Shown here in pieces: positions 9,490 through 19,259 of a stretch of 64,000 nucleotides of DNA. The first letter of the stretch is position 1, and every line of letters starts with the position of its first letter. Source of the DNA: Planctomycetota bacterium (GTDB taxonomy: Bacteria; Planctomycetota; Planctomycetia; Planctomycetales; Planctomycetaceae); the NCBI GenBank assembly GCA_027618475.1, contig JAQCEJ010000001.1, forward strand, positions 1 through 64,000, given 5' to 3'. Below the pieces are notes generated by a model. That model made no database searches. It worked only from the letters and a program-made list of their open reading frames with translations, and was not told the origin of the DNA. A program made the position numbers and the translations under genes.

Positions 9490-10434
9490 ATGTTGGTCGT
9501 TCCGGAATCTGAGGAGTTCGTTGTCCCGATGAATCTGCATTCTGACTCGGACCGTACTCTCGTCGTCGATCATGTCTGTTACGTGATCACCGAGGATGGC
9601 GTGCGCCTCGATGGGGTGTTGCAGCGCGCCCCGGCGAATGCGAACGCCGATTGCATTCCGGTTGACGTGTTTCTCCTCGTTCATGGAACGGGAAGCAACT
9701 ACTATGCAGCCGGGGTTCTCGAACGTTTCGCTGCCGATGCACTCGTCGGGGGAACCGACGTGCTGCGGGTTAATACCCGTGGCCACGACGGAATCTGTGC
9801 TCTTTCCGGACCGGGAAAACGACGCTTTGGTGGGGCGGCGTTCGAAGTCGTCTCCGATTGCCGACACGATCTCTCAGCCTGGCTCTCCGGGCTGGAATCG
9901 CGCGGATATCGCCATGTCTGTCTGGTCGGTCACAGCATGGGCGGGGTGAAGTCGATCTTTGCGCAGGCTCACGATCATCATCGACTCGTCGAAGCTGTTG
10001 TTGCCGTATCGTCTCCACGCTTTTGTCATCGCCTGTTGATGTCGTATCCTCAGACAAAGCGGTTTCGCGACGATTGGCAACGTGCCATCACACGTGTCGA
10101 ACAGGGAAACGGCGGGGAATTGATCCACGTCATGCAACCGCTTCCCCTCTGGATGACCGCCGAGGGATTCTTGGCGAAATACGGTCCCGACGACCCTTAC
10201 GATCTCGTGCGGTGGATTCCAGACGTTAACTGCCCGGTGCAATACATCGTCGGCTCGCAAACCGTGGCGACATCGCCTGCATTTTTCGAAATCGACAGCC
10301 AACTCGAACAGATCATTCCCAACAGTTACAATTTCACGGTTCAAGTCGTCGCCGACGCCGACATGAATTACAATGTCGCTCCGGAGAAACCGTATGAACT
10401 GACGGAGCGCTGGCTGCGCGAAGTGAATGTCTGA
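9490..10434 (+). CDS. alpha/beta hydrolase
   Basis: A 314-residue alpha/beta-hydrolase-fold protein. LLVHGTGSNYY (near residue 60) is the oxyanion-hole strand, and GHSMGG holds the nucleophile Ser149. The acid and histidine lie in the C-terminal part and cannot be pinned down by eye. There is no signal peptide, so it probably acts in the cytoplasm as an esterase or lipase; the substrate is unknown. The start is uncertain: ATG 9490 and ATG 9529 both precede the first conserved strand (TLVVDHVCYVITEDG), and longer in-frame extensions would run into the divergent proC promoter region. It is followed 77 bases later by apt on the same strand, but the two jobs are not obviously linked. Confidence 0.85.
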   Translation: MLVVPESEEFVVPMNLHSDSDRTLVVDHVCYVITEDGVRLDGVLQRAPANANADCIPVDVFLLVHGTGSNYYAAGVLERFAADALVGGTDVLRVNTRGHDGICALSGPGKRRFGGAAFEVVSDCRHDLSAWLSGLESRGYRHVCLVGHSMGGVKSIFAQAHDHHRLVEAVVAVSSPRFCHRLLMSYPQTKRFRDDWQRAITRVEQGNGGELIHVMQPLPLWMTAEGFLAKYGPDDPYDLVRWIPDVNCPVQYIVGSQTVATSPAFFEIDSQLEQIIPNSYNFTVQVVADADMNYNVAPEKPYELTERWLREVNV

Positions 10435-10511
10435 ACTTCGACCCGAGCCGCTTCTTATGTTGAACCCTTCATATTCGACGAACACTAATCCGTTCCAGGA
10501 GTCTGTCCTTC

Positions 10512-11045
10512 ATGGTTGAAATTTCCGATTTGAAGTCCTTCATCCGCACGATTCCCGATTTTCCCAAACCGGGAATTATGTTTCGCGACATCACACCATT
10601 GCTGGCGTCTCCCGAGGCATTCGGGAAGGTGATCGATACCCTGGCCGATCGATATCGCGGGCAACAGATCGACGCGGTACTTGCCGCCGAGGCGCGCGGC
10701 TTCATATTTGCGGCTCCCCTGGCGCTCGCGCTGCAAACGGCATTCATACCGATTCGTAAGCCGGGGAAACTGCCGTTTGATACTCAGGCGTTTCACTACG
10801 AGTTGGAATACGGCACCGATTCGCTTGAAATGCATATCGATGCCATCGAAGCGGGGGAGCGGGTACTGTTGGTCGACGATCTGCTGGCAACGGGGGGCAC
10901 GATGAAGGCTTGTGTGCACCTCGCCGAACAAGCGGGAGCAACGGTCGTCGGTTGCGCGCATGTCATCGAATTGACGTCGCTGAAAGGACGCGAAAAACTT
11001 GCTCCTTGCGACGTCTTTTCGCTGATCGAATACGATGGGGAATAA
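10512..11045 (+). CDS. apt: adenine phosphoribosyltransferase
   Basis: A 177-residue cytoplasmic enzyme that converts adenine and PRPP to AMP in purine salvage. The N-terminal [18 protein letters not shown] is characteristic of Apt, AAEARGF (about 59-64) is the adenine-side motif, and [13 protein letters not shown] (118-130) is the PRPP-binding motif. The length is normal for the family. The ATG has AGGAG ten bases upstream. It converges on the PilZ gene, with 19 bases between the stop codons. Confidence 0.96.
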   Translation: MVEISDLKSFIRTIPDFPKPGIMFRDITPLLASPEAFGKVIDTLADRYRGQQIDAVLAAEARGFIFAAPLALALQTAFIPIRKPGKLPFDTQAFHYELEYGTDSLEMHIDAIEAGERVLLVDDLLATGGTMKACVHLAEQAGATVVGCAHVIELTSLKGREKLAPCDVFSLIEYDGE

Positions 11046-11064
11046 CTCGCTGCCCCGTGATCAC

Positions 11065-11472
11065 TCACATCGTGGCGCGGCCTGTCAGACGGGCACCAAA
11101 TTCCCAGAACCCTTCGTGAACCTGTCGGGAGCGGATGATCTCGGCATTCAGCCAGATCGGTCCTTTGCCGGTCTCGAGGCAGAGAACAAAACTGGTGAGT
11201 TTGATGTTTCGCGTGTATAGAAACGAAACGCCGTTGTTGCTGATATTTCGAATTCGAACCAGAAAGGAGTTCGAATCGTCGGTTGGTCTGACGACCCCTT
11301 CTCCATTGGGAGGGTAAATCAAAGATGACGTGCGGAGATTCTTCCGAGGTGACGAGCGTTTTTGTATCTGATGCCCCTTGAGTCGATCGGCCCAGCGATC
11401 GAGACTCTCCAAAGCGCGCATCGCCCGACGAGATTCGGATTGTTCGACGTCTGACTGTGATGTCGTATTCAT
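11065..11472 (-). CDS. small PilZ-domain protein
   Basis: A 135-residue protein with one PilZ-like domain. RSSPRKNLR supplies the basic N-terminal motif, and RIRNISNNGVSFL corresponds to the second PilZ motif (D/N-x-S-x-x-G). PilZ domains bind cyclic-di-GMP, so this is a likely effector, possibly of the HD/GGDEF protein at 6019-8220 (inference). The first 40 residues look helical and charged. The ATG at 11472 follows GAGG. It is a single gene, convergent with apt. Confidence 0.8.
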   Translation of the reverse strand: MNTTSQSDVEQSESRRAMRALESLDRWADRLKGHQIQKRSSPRKNLRTSSLIYPPNGEGVVRPTDDSNSFLVRIRNISNNGVSFLYTRNIKLTSFVLCLETGKGPIWLNAEIIRSRQVHEGFWEFGARLTGRATM

Positions 11473-11731
11473 TGCCTCGATCCCGCAAGATCACGGATTG
11501 TCGGCCACCCGTATGTGGGGGAAAGCCCGGTCATTATCAAATACAACATACCTTTCGTTTTTTGAGGTCAACCGATTCTTGTTCCACGAGAAGAGGTTCT
11601 CGCTGCAAATCTTTCGATTCTTGCGGTGTTTCTCGCCTGATTCGGAAAATCCCCACATTCGCTGCCGATGGCGATCGTCTTACAATCGGCACGACGAGAC
11701 CGGGCGGAGACGGCCGGGTTATGGAAACTTT

Positions 11732-12868
11732 CTACTGGTTCTCGTCGAGAATCTCGCGCAACAGCGGTTCGAACGCATTGGCATGACGCCAGAAACCAAA
11801 GTCGGTGGGGTGCGAACCGTCGACGGTATCTTCACCATCCTTACCCAGAAGTTTGTCGCCGGTGAGGTAATAAATCCCCTGCACGCCGCCGTCGATCAGT
11901 TTTTCGAATTCCTGAAGCAATGCCGCGCGGTTGGTTTCGTTGCGGACGCGCGGCCCGTCGAGCACCTGCGAATTCGCATAACTGCGGTCTTCCACCAGCA
12001 GAATTGGTGTTTCGGGATGCGCTGCCTGCAACTGCTTGACCAGCGGTGCCGTGTTCGCCGACACCGCCGCGGCATCCATGTTCGGCAGACAATCGATGAC
12101 ATACACCGCCGCGTCGATCTCGGCGATGAATTGTGCGACTTCGGCCTCCATCCGTCCGTTGCCCGAAAATCCAAGATTAATCACCGGCCGCTTCAATCGA
12201 CGAGAAAGAATAGCGGTGTGCACCATCCCGGGCCGCGAAGCACAACCACCCTGCGTAATCGACGTACCGTAGAACACAATCGGTTTGGCATGATCGGCGG
12301 GATACTCGGGGCCTTTGAACAATTTGGCCCCTTCGGGCAATCCGATTTCGACCGAAGAGACTCCGTTGTACAACGGAAAATAAAGCATGAATTCGCGCGG
12401 AGCGGCGGTGCTCCCCGCCGTAAATTTGGCCGTGTTCGTGGTTTGTGTCGGTTGTCCCACACTGAGCCAGCGCCATTCGCCTTCGCCGTTTCGGACGTAT
12501 AAGTCGAGTCCGCTGACTCCCGTTGCCGGCATATGCGGCATCGCCAGTCGATCAGAAATCAAAGTCCAGCGTGCGGAGAACGACGGAGCGTCGGTGATAA
12601 AGCGGACGCATTCCCCTGCCGAGTGCCGACTCAATCCCCAGACGGCGTCGCGAACGACTCCTTCGGCCCGTGCGGGAAGGCGATCGTACGGTGCCTTCAA
12701 ATCGGCAAATGCTCTTCCTTCGACGTCGAGCAGGGCGGCATCGTACCATTGCACACCCTCTTCGCTCTTTGACTTAGAAGGCGAAATCGGTTCGTCGGCG
12801 TGGGCGAATGAAAATATCGTCGAGAAAAACAGGGCGTTCAGCAACACGGTTCGTAGAAGATTTTGCAT
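11732..12868 (-). CDS. secreted SGNH/GDSL-family hydrolase
   Basis: A 378-residue exported protein with a signal peptide ending near SFAHADEP. The first half is a beta-rich module (about 40-190). The SGNH hydrolase domain begins with IVFYGTSITQG (Ser near residue 203), continues with NLGFSGNG (block II Gly) and CLPNMDA (block III type Asn), and ends with DGSHPTDFG (catalytic Asp and His near 350). This two-part layout matches secreted esterases that deacylate polysaccharides; the substrate is not known. The ATG at 12868 is chosen because GGAGAG lies six bases upstream and the signal peptide starts there; longer forms lack this. It stands alone between the PilZ gene and a 422-base gap. Confidence 0.88.
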   Translation of the reverse strand: MQNLLRTVLLNALFFSTIFSFAHADEPISPSKSKSEEGVQWYDAALLDVEGRAFADLKAPYDRLPARAEGVVRDAVWGLSRHSAGECVRFITDAPSFSARWTLISDRLAMPHMPATGVSGLDLYVRNGEGEWRWLSVGQPTQTTNTAKFTAGSTAAPREFMLYFPLYNGVSSVEIGLPEGAKLFKGPEYPADHAKPIVFYGTSITQGGCASRPGMVHTAILSRRLKRPVINLGFSGNGRMEAEVAQFIAEIDAAVYVIDCLPNMDAAAVSANTAPLVKQLQAAHPETPILLVEDRSYANSQVLDGPRVRNETNRAALLQEFEKLIDGGVQGIYYLTGDKLLGKDGEDTVDGSHPTDFGFWRHANAFEPLLREILDENQ

Positions 12869-13290
12869 GTGAACTCTCCGAGTGAGTGATGTTCTCGCGA
12901 CGGCCAAGTGATCAAGGTCTCGTCGCGCCGAAGGCATGAACATCAGCATGACGGATCACACGAGGGGAGGCAAGCGTGCTGGAGAATTGCATTGTTCGCC
13001 AAAGGCATCGGCGAAATGGTCGTTTCTCGCAGATGCTATTGTGCCTCGTCCGTTGGCAAGCGGATTCTCTTGTAACGTTTGAGTGTCGTAGACGATCAGC
13101 AGACTCGTTTTGTTTCAGACCAAAAAAAGGGCACCGGACAGAAGCCGGTGCCGCGAGGAGAAAACCATCAACCAGGGGAGAGAGACTTGGTGGAACTGCC
13201 GTTAAGCCGCTCCGGAGGGAAGAGAGAGTTTACATTCAACAGGAGGGAAGGGTGTTGAACGTCTGGTGGGTGTTTGGAGAGTTGTGATGT
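12869..13290. other. intergenic region, 422 bases
   Basis: The segment holds the ribosome binding site and probable promoter of the SGNH hydrolase gene at its left end and the terminator of the repeat-protein gene near 13122-13152. The open frames here lack a start signal and resemble nothing known. No further feature is supported. Confidence 0.6.
13122..13152 (-). terminator. rho-independent terminator of the repeat-protein gene
   Basis: Read on the minus strand: an 8-bp GC-rich stem GGCACCGG/CCGGTGCC (arms 13145-13152 and 13130-13137), a 7-base loop, then a run of seven T (13128-13122). It lies about 140 bases past the stop codon of the gene ending at 13291. Confidence 0.85.
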
Positions 13291-14403
13291 CTAACGGTTG
13301 TTGACCACTTGAATCTGAGGAGAGGCGAGTTTCGGACCGGATGATTTGGCCATCTGGGCCTGAGTGCGTGCCTTCCAGCCGCTTACGCGGACGATGGAAG
13401 GAACGGAGGGACGAAAGGCAACTTCATGTTCGACCGCGTCGGACGAATAGCGACGGGCGTTTTGTCCGCCGTTGGCATTCGCGGGGGAAGCGGTCTCTTT
13501 GCGAATCGGTTCAGAGTAGGTGCGCGTGTCATTCAGAAGGTTGTCGATCGGAGCGTCGCCGTCTCCTTCTTCGTCATCTCGCGAACGTTCGAACTTTTTC
13601 TGAATGGTCGTACCATTCGAGGCATCGGCCGTACGCGACGGCGTTGCCCGTTGCGCACTGATCGGATCGGGAATGGGGGCCATCGCAGTTGCCGTCGGCA
13701 TGCCGTACGGCGAGTACGAGTAAGCGACGGTCGTTCCCGTGGGAACGGTTCGCATGACGGTCACCGGGCGAACGACATCCACCTGGACGGTTTCATATCG
13801 GACCTTTTGTACGGCGACTTTGCGCGTTTCGGTGTAGGGAACCATCTTGGTGACGTTGTAGTTGACTTGTCGCATCACCGTCGTAGGAATTCGACGAGTG
13901 ACCGGAACATTGTACGCCACCACGTTTGGCACATACTGCCGGCTGGCGGTGTAGCGGGGAGTGAATGAATTCCGGATCGAATAGGCCGTGCGGTTGATCC
14001 AGCCTGTGATCGTCGGTCGGTTGTCGTACTGACAGGGAGAAACAGACTGCCGGGGCTGATAGTTGGTCACCCAGCGGCTGTAATCGCGCTGAACGGTCTG
14101 GCATTCGACGACGTCCTGATAGGTTGTCGTGGGAATGCTGGCGGTTTTCACTTCGGTGACGGGGCGATATGCTGTCACCTGTTGATCGACGTACTCGGTT
14201 TCGTATACCGGACGCTGCACGGTTTGTTTTTCGGTGCGATACTCTGTGACCGGCACAGACTGATAGCACGACTGAACAACCGGCACCGGCTGGGCACATT
14301 GGTTGCACGGGTTCTGCGAGTAGAACTGCGCCTGGGCTTGAGAGAACGGCCCGGCGACAGCCAGACCTGACAAACAGACGATGAGACGGACACGACCATT
14401 CAT
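13291..14403 (-). CDS. secreted Tyr/Thr/Val-rich repeat protein
   Basis: A 370-residue exported protein with a signal peptide (cleavage near SQAQAQ). The mature N-terminus has a CxxC-like NPCNQCAQP, followed by degenerate repeats rich in V, T, Y, P and basic or acidic residues (PVTEYRTEKQ, RPVYETEYVD, YRPVTEVKT, and again MVPYTETRKV and YETVQVDVVRP), resembling planctomycete YTV-type surface repeats (family memory). The C-terminal third is charged and low-complexity. The role is probably structural in the envelope; no enzyme motif is visible. ATG 14403, with AGGA nine bases upstream, is preferred over TTG 14427. Single gene with its own terminator. Confidence 0.8.
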   Translation of the reverse strand: MNGRVRLIVCLSGLAVAGPFSQAQAQFYSQNPCNQCAQPVPVVQSCYQSVPVTEYRTEKQTVQRPVYETEYVDQQVTAYRPVTEVKTASIPTTTYQDVVECQTVQRDYSRWVTNYQPRQSVSPCQYDNRPTITGWINRTAYSIRNSFTPRYTASRQYVPNVVAYNVPVTRRIPTTVMRQVNYNVTKMVPYTETRKVAVQKVRYETVQVDVVRPVTVMRTVPTGTTVAYSYSPYGMPTATAMAPIPDPISAQRATPSRTADASNGTTIQKKFERSRDDEEGDGDAPIDNLLNDTRTYSEPIRKETASPANANGGQNARRYSSDAVEHEVAFRPSVPSIVRVSGWKARTQAQMAKSSGPKLASPQIQVVNNR

Positions 14404-14795
14404 GGGCTTGTTCCTAGCGAATGACAAATTGGGTTTTGCGGGGAAGCGAGATGTGATTCGGACAGGACGGCAACGACGGTTTGATTTGAACTGCGTGGGT
14501 ATGATTGCCGTTGCGTGCGGGGGGAGGTTTATCCGAATCCGAAAGGTGGGTCAATAGCGTCTGCAGATTTTGCCGATTTTGAATTTCTTACAGTTTTTCA
14601 GGTGTTTTTCGAGTGAAATTACTTCGAAACCCTCTGTCGATTAACGACTTGTGACCAACCAGGTGACGACGTCAATTTCGCCCCGTCGGTGTCGTTGATT
14701 TCATTCTTACAATGTCGTTTTTACAAACCCGGCTTTCAGCGGGGTGAAGCGTTCGTCCTGCGAACCTGCAACGGTTTTCCTCTTAAAGGTGTTCG
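14404..14795. other. divergent intergenic region, 392 bases
   Basis: This separates the repeat-protein gene (minus) from the glycosyltransferase gene (plus) and should contain both promoters. It is AT-richer in the middle (about 14560-14640). I could not identify convincing -35/-10 pairs or an open frame. Confidence 0.5.
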
Positions 14796-15944
14796 ATGAT
14801 TCCTCCGCACGTCGTCATCGTGTGCGAATACGGCACACTCAATGGCGGAGAACAGTCGCTGCTCTCGCTGCTCGACAACGAATCGTTTCGTTCTTCGTCG
14901 TCAACCACTCCGCGAGTGACGTTACTGGCCCCTGCCGACGGTCATTTCGCCGACGCGTTGAAATCGCGACAGCTGGAACATGTTCCGTTTCGATTGACCG
15001 ATACCCAGGGGAAACGGTTGCCGCGCGAACAGGCTCAACATCATCTGGTCGAGACGCTGAAGTCTCTTTCACCGCAACTCGTTCACGCCAATTCGTTGTC
15101 AATGGGACGACTGACCGGTTCGGTTCGGGACCAGATCGAGGTTCCCTGTGTATCACATATTCGCGACATCGTTGGATTAAGTCGAGCCGCCGTGAGCGAT
15201 CTTAACAGGCTCGACCACCTGATCGCCGTTTCGCAGGCGACGCGGGACTTTCATGTGGCACAAGGCGTTCAATCCGAGTCCATCGAGGTCGTCTACAATG
15301 GAGTCGATACAGCGAAGTTTTCACCCTCGGGGCGAACGGGTGACTTCATCCGCGAACGAAATCTTCCCGCCGATGCGTTTCTTGTCGCGACGATAGGCCA
15401 GATTGGTTTGAGGAAAGGGCAGGACATTCTCGCTGACGCCGCCGTTCGACTCCGCGACAGATTTCCGCTAGTCCATTATCTGATCGTCGGCGAGCGTAAT
15501 TCGACGAAAGCTGAAAATCGGCTGTTTGAGGAAAACCTCCATCGACTATTCGCCGAGGCCGGGTTGACATCGCGTGTCCATTTTCTCGGCTATCGCGTCG
15601 ACATGCCCGCACTGTTGCGTGAAATCGACGTGCTGGTTCACCCGGCCCGGCAAGAGCCGCTCGGGCGCGTGTTGCTCGAAGCGGGGGCCGCCGGCGTGCC
15701 GATCATCGCCACGCATGTCGGAGGGACTCCCGAAATTTTTCCGAACGATGAAGCAGTACTGATCGCTCCCGATAACGCGCAGGAACTCGCCGATCGACTG
15801 GCAGAACTGATCCGCGATGAATCGCTTCGACTGAAATTGGGAACCGCGGCCCGACGTCGCATTTCGGTATCGTTTTCGTCGTCTCAGGCGGCGAGAAAGA
15901 CGCTGGAAATATGGAAATCGTATCTTGATGAGGGGCACTCATGA
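14796..15944 (+). CDS. family 4 glycosyltransferase (GT-B fold)
   Basis: A 382-residue cytoplasmic or membrane-associated enzyme that transfers a sugar from a nucleotide-sugar donor. The N-terminal half has EYGTLNGGEQSLLSLL, typical of an acceptor-binding Rossmann domain. The C-terminal half has the donor-site elements IGQIGLRKGQDIL, FLGYR and HPARQEPLGRVLLEAGAAGVP, with the E-x7-E pair (in EPLGRVLLE, near 285-294). The acceptor is unknown. ATG start after AAAGG. The stop overlaps the start of the cupin gene by four bases (ATGA), so the two are translationally coupled. Confidence 0.9.
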   Translation: MIPPHVVIVCEYGTLNGGEQSLLSLLDNESFRSSSSTTPRVTLLAPADGHFADALKSRQLEHVPFRLTDTQGKRLPREQAQHHLVETLKSLSPQLVHANSLSMGRLTGSVRDQIEVPCVSHIRDIVGLSRAAVSDLNRLDHLIAVSQATRDFHVAQGVQSESIEVVYNGVDTAKFSPSGRTGDFIRERNLPADAFLVATIGQIGLRKGQDILADAAVRLRDRFPLVHYLIVGERNSTKAENRLFEENLHRLFAEAGLTSRVHFLGYRVDMPALLREIDVLVHPARQEPLGRVLLEAGAAGVPIIATHVGGTPEIFPNDEAVLIAPDNAQELADRLAELIRDESLRLKLGTAARRRISVSFSSSQAARKTLEIWKSYLDEGHS

Positions 15945-16267
15945 CACCGACATTAACCCATCTGTTGGCAAACCTGCACGACGACCTGCCCGAAGAACTC
16001 TTCGAATCGCTTGTCGATTCACCTCATGTGCGAATCGAGCGGATCGTCTCGAAAGGACATCGTTCACCCGACGGGTTCTGGTACGATCAGCCGCAGAACG
16101 AATGGGTGCTTCTGCTCAAAGGGGACGCCGTGCTCGAATTCGAGGGTGAGCCTTCGGTTGAAATGCAACCGGGGACGGCTGTGTTGATTCCCGCACATTG
16201 CCGTCATCGTGTGATTCAGACCTCTGCCGACGAGCACACCGTCTGGCTTGCCGTTCATTTCGATTAG
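15941..16267 (+). CDS. small cupin-domain protein
   Basis: A 108-residue single cupin barrel. The sequence around DAVLEFEGE, the turn MQPGTAVLIPAHCRH and the final strand TVWLAVHFD give the usual jelly-roll pattern, with His residues in the second motif that may bind metal. Small cupins of this type are often sugar isomerases or regulators, and coupling to the glycosyltransferase suggests a related substrate, but this is inference. It starts inside the last codons of the glycosyltransferase (ATGA overlap). It is convergent with the antiporter gene. Confidence 0.85.
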   Translation: MTPTLTHLLANLHDDLPEELFESLVDSPHVRIERIVSKGHRSPDGFWYDQPQNEWVLLLKGDAVLEFEGEPSVEMQPGTAVLIPAHCRHRVIQTSADEHTVWLAVHFD

Positions 16268-16305
16268 CGGCGAAGAGAATGTCTTTGTACCGGGTGAAAA
16301 CGGGA

Positions 16306-17739
16306 TCAGATGAAGAACAAGAACGTCGTCACGATAAGAATCGGCACCAGCACGCCGAACGAATAGATCATGAAACCGAAGAAGCCGGGCATCTTCACCC
16401 CGTTCTGTTCGGCAATCGCTTTAACCATGAAGTTCGGGCCGTTACCGATATAGGTGTTCGCTCCCATGAACACGGCTCCACACGAAATGGCCGCGAGAAT
16501 CGCCGAGGCATTGGTCTCCGCCGGCAGTTTGAGAAACTCGGCGAGATATCGTCCATCGACCGGGACGTGATACGTACCGGCGGCGGTGGCAGCAAATGTG
16601 AGATAGGTCGGGGCGTTATCGAGAAAACTCGATAAGAGCCCGGTTCCCCAGAAATAATGCCAGGGCCGGCTGAAACCGAGCGATGCCCCATGCTCGTTGA
16701 GGATCAGTAACGCCGGTGTCATCGTCACGAAGATGCCGATAAACAGAATTGCCACCTCCAGAATCGGCTCGAATGAGAAGCGATTCTTCTCGCGATTTTC
16801 CCGTTTGGTGGTGGCCATGGCGAGTCCGCCGAGGCCGAACATCAGCGCCTCTTGAATGCCGAAGGGCCACGGTTCGCCGTCGTTACCGTAACCGTTTCCC
16901 GAGCAATATATCGTGACGACGATCCCCATCAGAAACAGAAAATTCCATTTGCCGTCGATCCCGAACGGGGCGTGACGCTGCACCTCTTCGAGTTGCGACC
17001 CTTCTCGTTCGACTTCCTCTTTGTTGAATACGACTTCGTCCCATACGTGAAAGATCACCAGCAGCACGCCGTTGACGAATGCCCATTCCTTCCAGAGCTG
17101 TAATGTCCAGTCGAACGGTACGCCGACCAGAAAACCCAGAAACAACGGAGGATCGCCGAGCGGGGTGAGCAGTCCTCCGCAGTTGGAAACGACGAAAATG
17201 AAAAATACGACGATGTGCGTGACCCGCTGTCGCGACTGATTGGCTCGCAACATCGGCCGAATGAGCAGCATCGAAGCTCCGGTTGTCCCGATGATGCTCG
17301 CAATCGAACCTCCCAGCGCCAGAAACCCGGTATTCACCAGGGGTGTACCCGACAGCGAACCGCGGACGTAAATTCCGCCGCTGACGACGTACAGCGAACC
17401 CAGCAGCGCAATAAATGCAATGTATTCTTTGAGTTTGTGTTCGAGTTCGTAAACGCCCGCCGTACCCCAGACGACGAGAAAGTAGATGACGACGGGAATC
17501 GTAAACGCGGCGGTGACGATCGCTCGGTTGCGGTTGTGTTCCCACCAGTGTCCTGCCGTCAACGGAAGAATAGCGATCGACAACAATAGCCCGGCGAAGG
17601 GAAGAACCGTCCAGACCGGCATCTGTTCTCCCATCGAAGGCCCCGTCGCTTCTTCAGCCGCGACAACCGGCGAAGGAGATCCCAACCCCAGAACGACCAG
17701 GACGAAAAGGCACCCCACCCGATTCTGCCAGCTCAACAT
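16306..17739 (-). CDS. NhaD-like sodium:proton antiporter (ion transporter superfamily)
   Basis: A 477-residue polytopic inner-membrane protein. An N-terminal signal-like helix ending near PVVAAEE is followed by roughly twelve hydrophobic segments. Recognisable conserved patches include LPLTAGHWWEHNRNRA, NCGGLLTPLGDPPLFLGFLVGV, SFLDNAPTYL and GANTYIGNGPNFMVK, characteristic of the NhaD/citrate-transporter superfamily. It probably exchanges Na+ (or Li+) for H+. ATG 17739 is preferred: the TTG at 17748 sits too close to the upstream AAGGA. Single gene, convergent with the cupin gene and divergent from xseA. Confidence 0.88.
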   Translation of the reverse strand: MLSWQNRVGCLFVLVVLGLGSPSPVVAAEEATGPSMGEQMPVWTVLPFAGLLLSIAILPLTAGHWWEHNRNRAIVTAAFTIPVVIYFLVVWGTAGVYELEHKLKEYIAFIALLGSLYVVSGGIYVRGSLSGTPLVNTGFLALGGSIASIIGTTGASMLLIRPMLRANQSRQRVTHIVVFFIFVVSNCGGLLTPLGDPPLFLGFLVGVPFDWTLQLWKEWAFVNGVLLVIFHVWDEVVFNKEEVEREGSQLEEVQRHAPFGIDGKWNFLFLMGIVVTIYCSGNGYGNDGEPWPFGIQEALMFGLGGLAMATTKRENREKNRFSFEPILEVAILFIGIFVTMTPALLILNEHGASLGFSRPWHYFWGTGLLSSFLDNAPTYLTFAATAAGTYHVPVDGRYLAEFLKLPAETNASAILAAISCGAVFMGANTYIGNGPNFMVKAIAEQNGVKMPGFFGFMIYSFGVLVPILIVTTFLFFI

Positions 17740-17956
17740 ATCTTGCAATATCCTTCACCGCACGCTGCGTCGGTAAAAACACCGACGTTTGACGGTTCTA
17801 TTCAGATGAAGATTTTACAGACCGATGCGGGTTGATGTATAACACGTTCTTCGCTTCATTGCCATGTTGATCGTTTGTGCGAATTTCAACTCCAGGCGAC
17901 GAACGTAGTTCGAGCGTCGTTATCCTTCTGTTCCTGATCGGAATCGGTTTTCCTCA

Positions 17957-19183
17957 ATGTCCGGTAAGCCTTCAATACCCGAGCGTCTCAACTTGCCGAT
18001 CTGGTCGGTGACCGAGACGACGCTGCGCATCAAGCATGTGATCGAAGAACAGTTTCCGATGGTCTTCGTCGCGGGTGAGATTTCGAATCTGGTGCGGGCG
18101 ACGTCGGGACATGTGTATTTCACGCTCAAAGACGAGACGGCGCAGCTGAAAGCCGTCATCTGGAAATCCACCGCCGGCCGTCTGAAATTCGACCTGCACG
18201 ACGGCCTCGAAATCATTGCCGGTGGCGCGGTCGAATTATATCCGCCACGCGGGCAGTATCAATTGATCGTTCAGGAAGTCGTCCCACAGGGGATGGGAGC
18301 TCTCGAACTGGCGTTTCGGCAGCTGCAAGCCAGGCTGGAAGCCGAAGGGTTATTCGACGCCGAACGAAAACGTCCTTTGCCCCGATATCCACGGCGAATC
18401 GCGCTGGTCACCAGTCCGACCGGAGCCGCCGTTCGGGACATGTTGCAAGTGATCACCCGCCGCTGGCCGGCCTGCAATGTGGTGATCGTTCCCGTTGCGG
18501 TGCAGGGGGGTGGAGCGGCACAGGAAATTGTGCAGGGTTTGCGTGATGCCGCACAGATTCCGCTGGTCGATGTCATCGTTGCCGGTCGCGGCGGTGGCAG
18601 TCTCGAAGATTTGTGGTCGTTTAACGAAGAGATCGTCGCGCGAGCCATCATCGCTTCCCCGATTCCCGTAGTGAGTGCCGTCGGTCACGAGATCGACGTC
18701 ACCATCGCCGACCTCGTGGCTGACCGTCGGGCACTCACTCCCAGCGAAGCGGGCGAAATTGTTGTTCCCGACCGGCAAGAGGTGTTGCAGTCGTTGCAAC
18801 ACCTGATGGAATCGCTGAATTCCCGCATGTCGGCGCATCTAAAACGATATCGCCTGCTGCTCGATCACCTGGCAGAACGGCCTGTTTTTCGTCGTCCTCT
18901 CGATCGCCTTCGCTGGGAAGCCAGCCGGCTCGACGACTGGTCGGCACGACTAAGCCGATCGGTCGTGCAGTTGCTGCAGCACACTCGGCAGAACGTCACA
19001 CACGCAGCAGGAACTCTCGAAGCCCTCAGCCCGTTACGCGTGCTTGAAAGAGGTTTCAGTACAACACAGAATGTCGCCTCGGGAAAATATCTCCGTCGTG
19101 CCTCCGAATCTAAAGTCGGAGATGTCATCAGCACCCGTTTGCATGAAGGAACGATCATCAGCCGCGTGGAGGATGTGAAGTGA
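17957..19183 (+). CDS. xseA: exodeoxyribonuclease VII large subunit
   Basis: A 408-residue protein that with XseB forms exonuclease VII, which degrades single-stranded DNA from both ends. The N-terminal OB-fold (about 10-105) includes VAGEISNLVRATSGHVYFTLKD. The catalytic core carries TSPTGAAVRDML, GRGGGSLEDLWSFN and SAVGHEIDVTIADLVADRRALTPSEA, all standard. A coiled-coil stretch follows (about 270-360) and the C-terminus has the family-typical VLERGFS. The length is slightly short for the family but complete. It is followed 76 bases later by xseB, so they likely form one transcript. Confidence 0.97.
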   Translation: MSGKPSIPERLNLPIWSVTETTLRIKHVIEEQFPMVFVAGEISNLVRATSGHVYFTLKDETAQLKAVIWKSTAGRLKFDLHDGLEIIAGGAVELYPPRGQYQLIVQEVVPQGMGALELAFRQLQARLEAEGLFDAERKRPLPRYPRRIALVTSPTGAAVRDMLQVITRRWPACNVVIVPVAVQGGGAAQEIVQGLRDAAQIPLVDVIVAGRGGGSLEDLWSFNEEIVARAIIASPIPVVSAVGHEIDVTIADLVADRRALTPSEAGEIVVPDRQEVLQSLQHLMESLNSRMSAHLKRYRLLLDHLAERPVFRRPLDRLRWEASRLDDWSARLSRSVVQLLQHTRQNVTHAAGTLEALSPLRVLERGFSTTQNVASGKYLRRASESKVGDVISTRLHEGTIISRVEDVK

Positions 19184-19259
19184 CCGACGACGCGGGCGTT
19201 TCGGCAGAATTGTTTCCCCTTCTTTTCAACAGTGCATCGTAATACGAAAGAGAATTCAA

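Noticed and set aside
12976-13287. 103-codon open frame in the gap before the repeat-protein gene
   Set aside because: It runs through the terminator hairpin of the opposite-strand gene and has an Arg-rich, non-protein-like composition.
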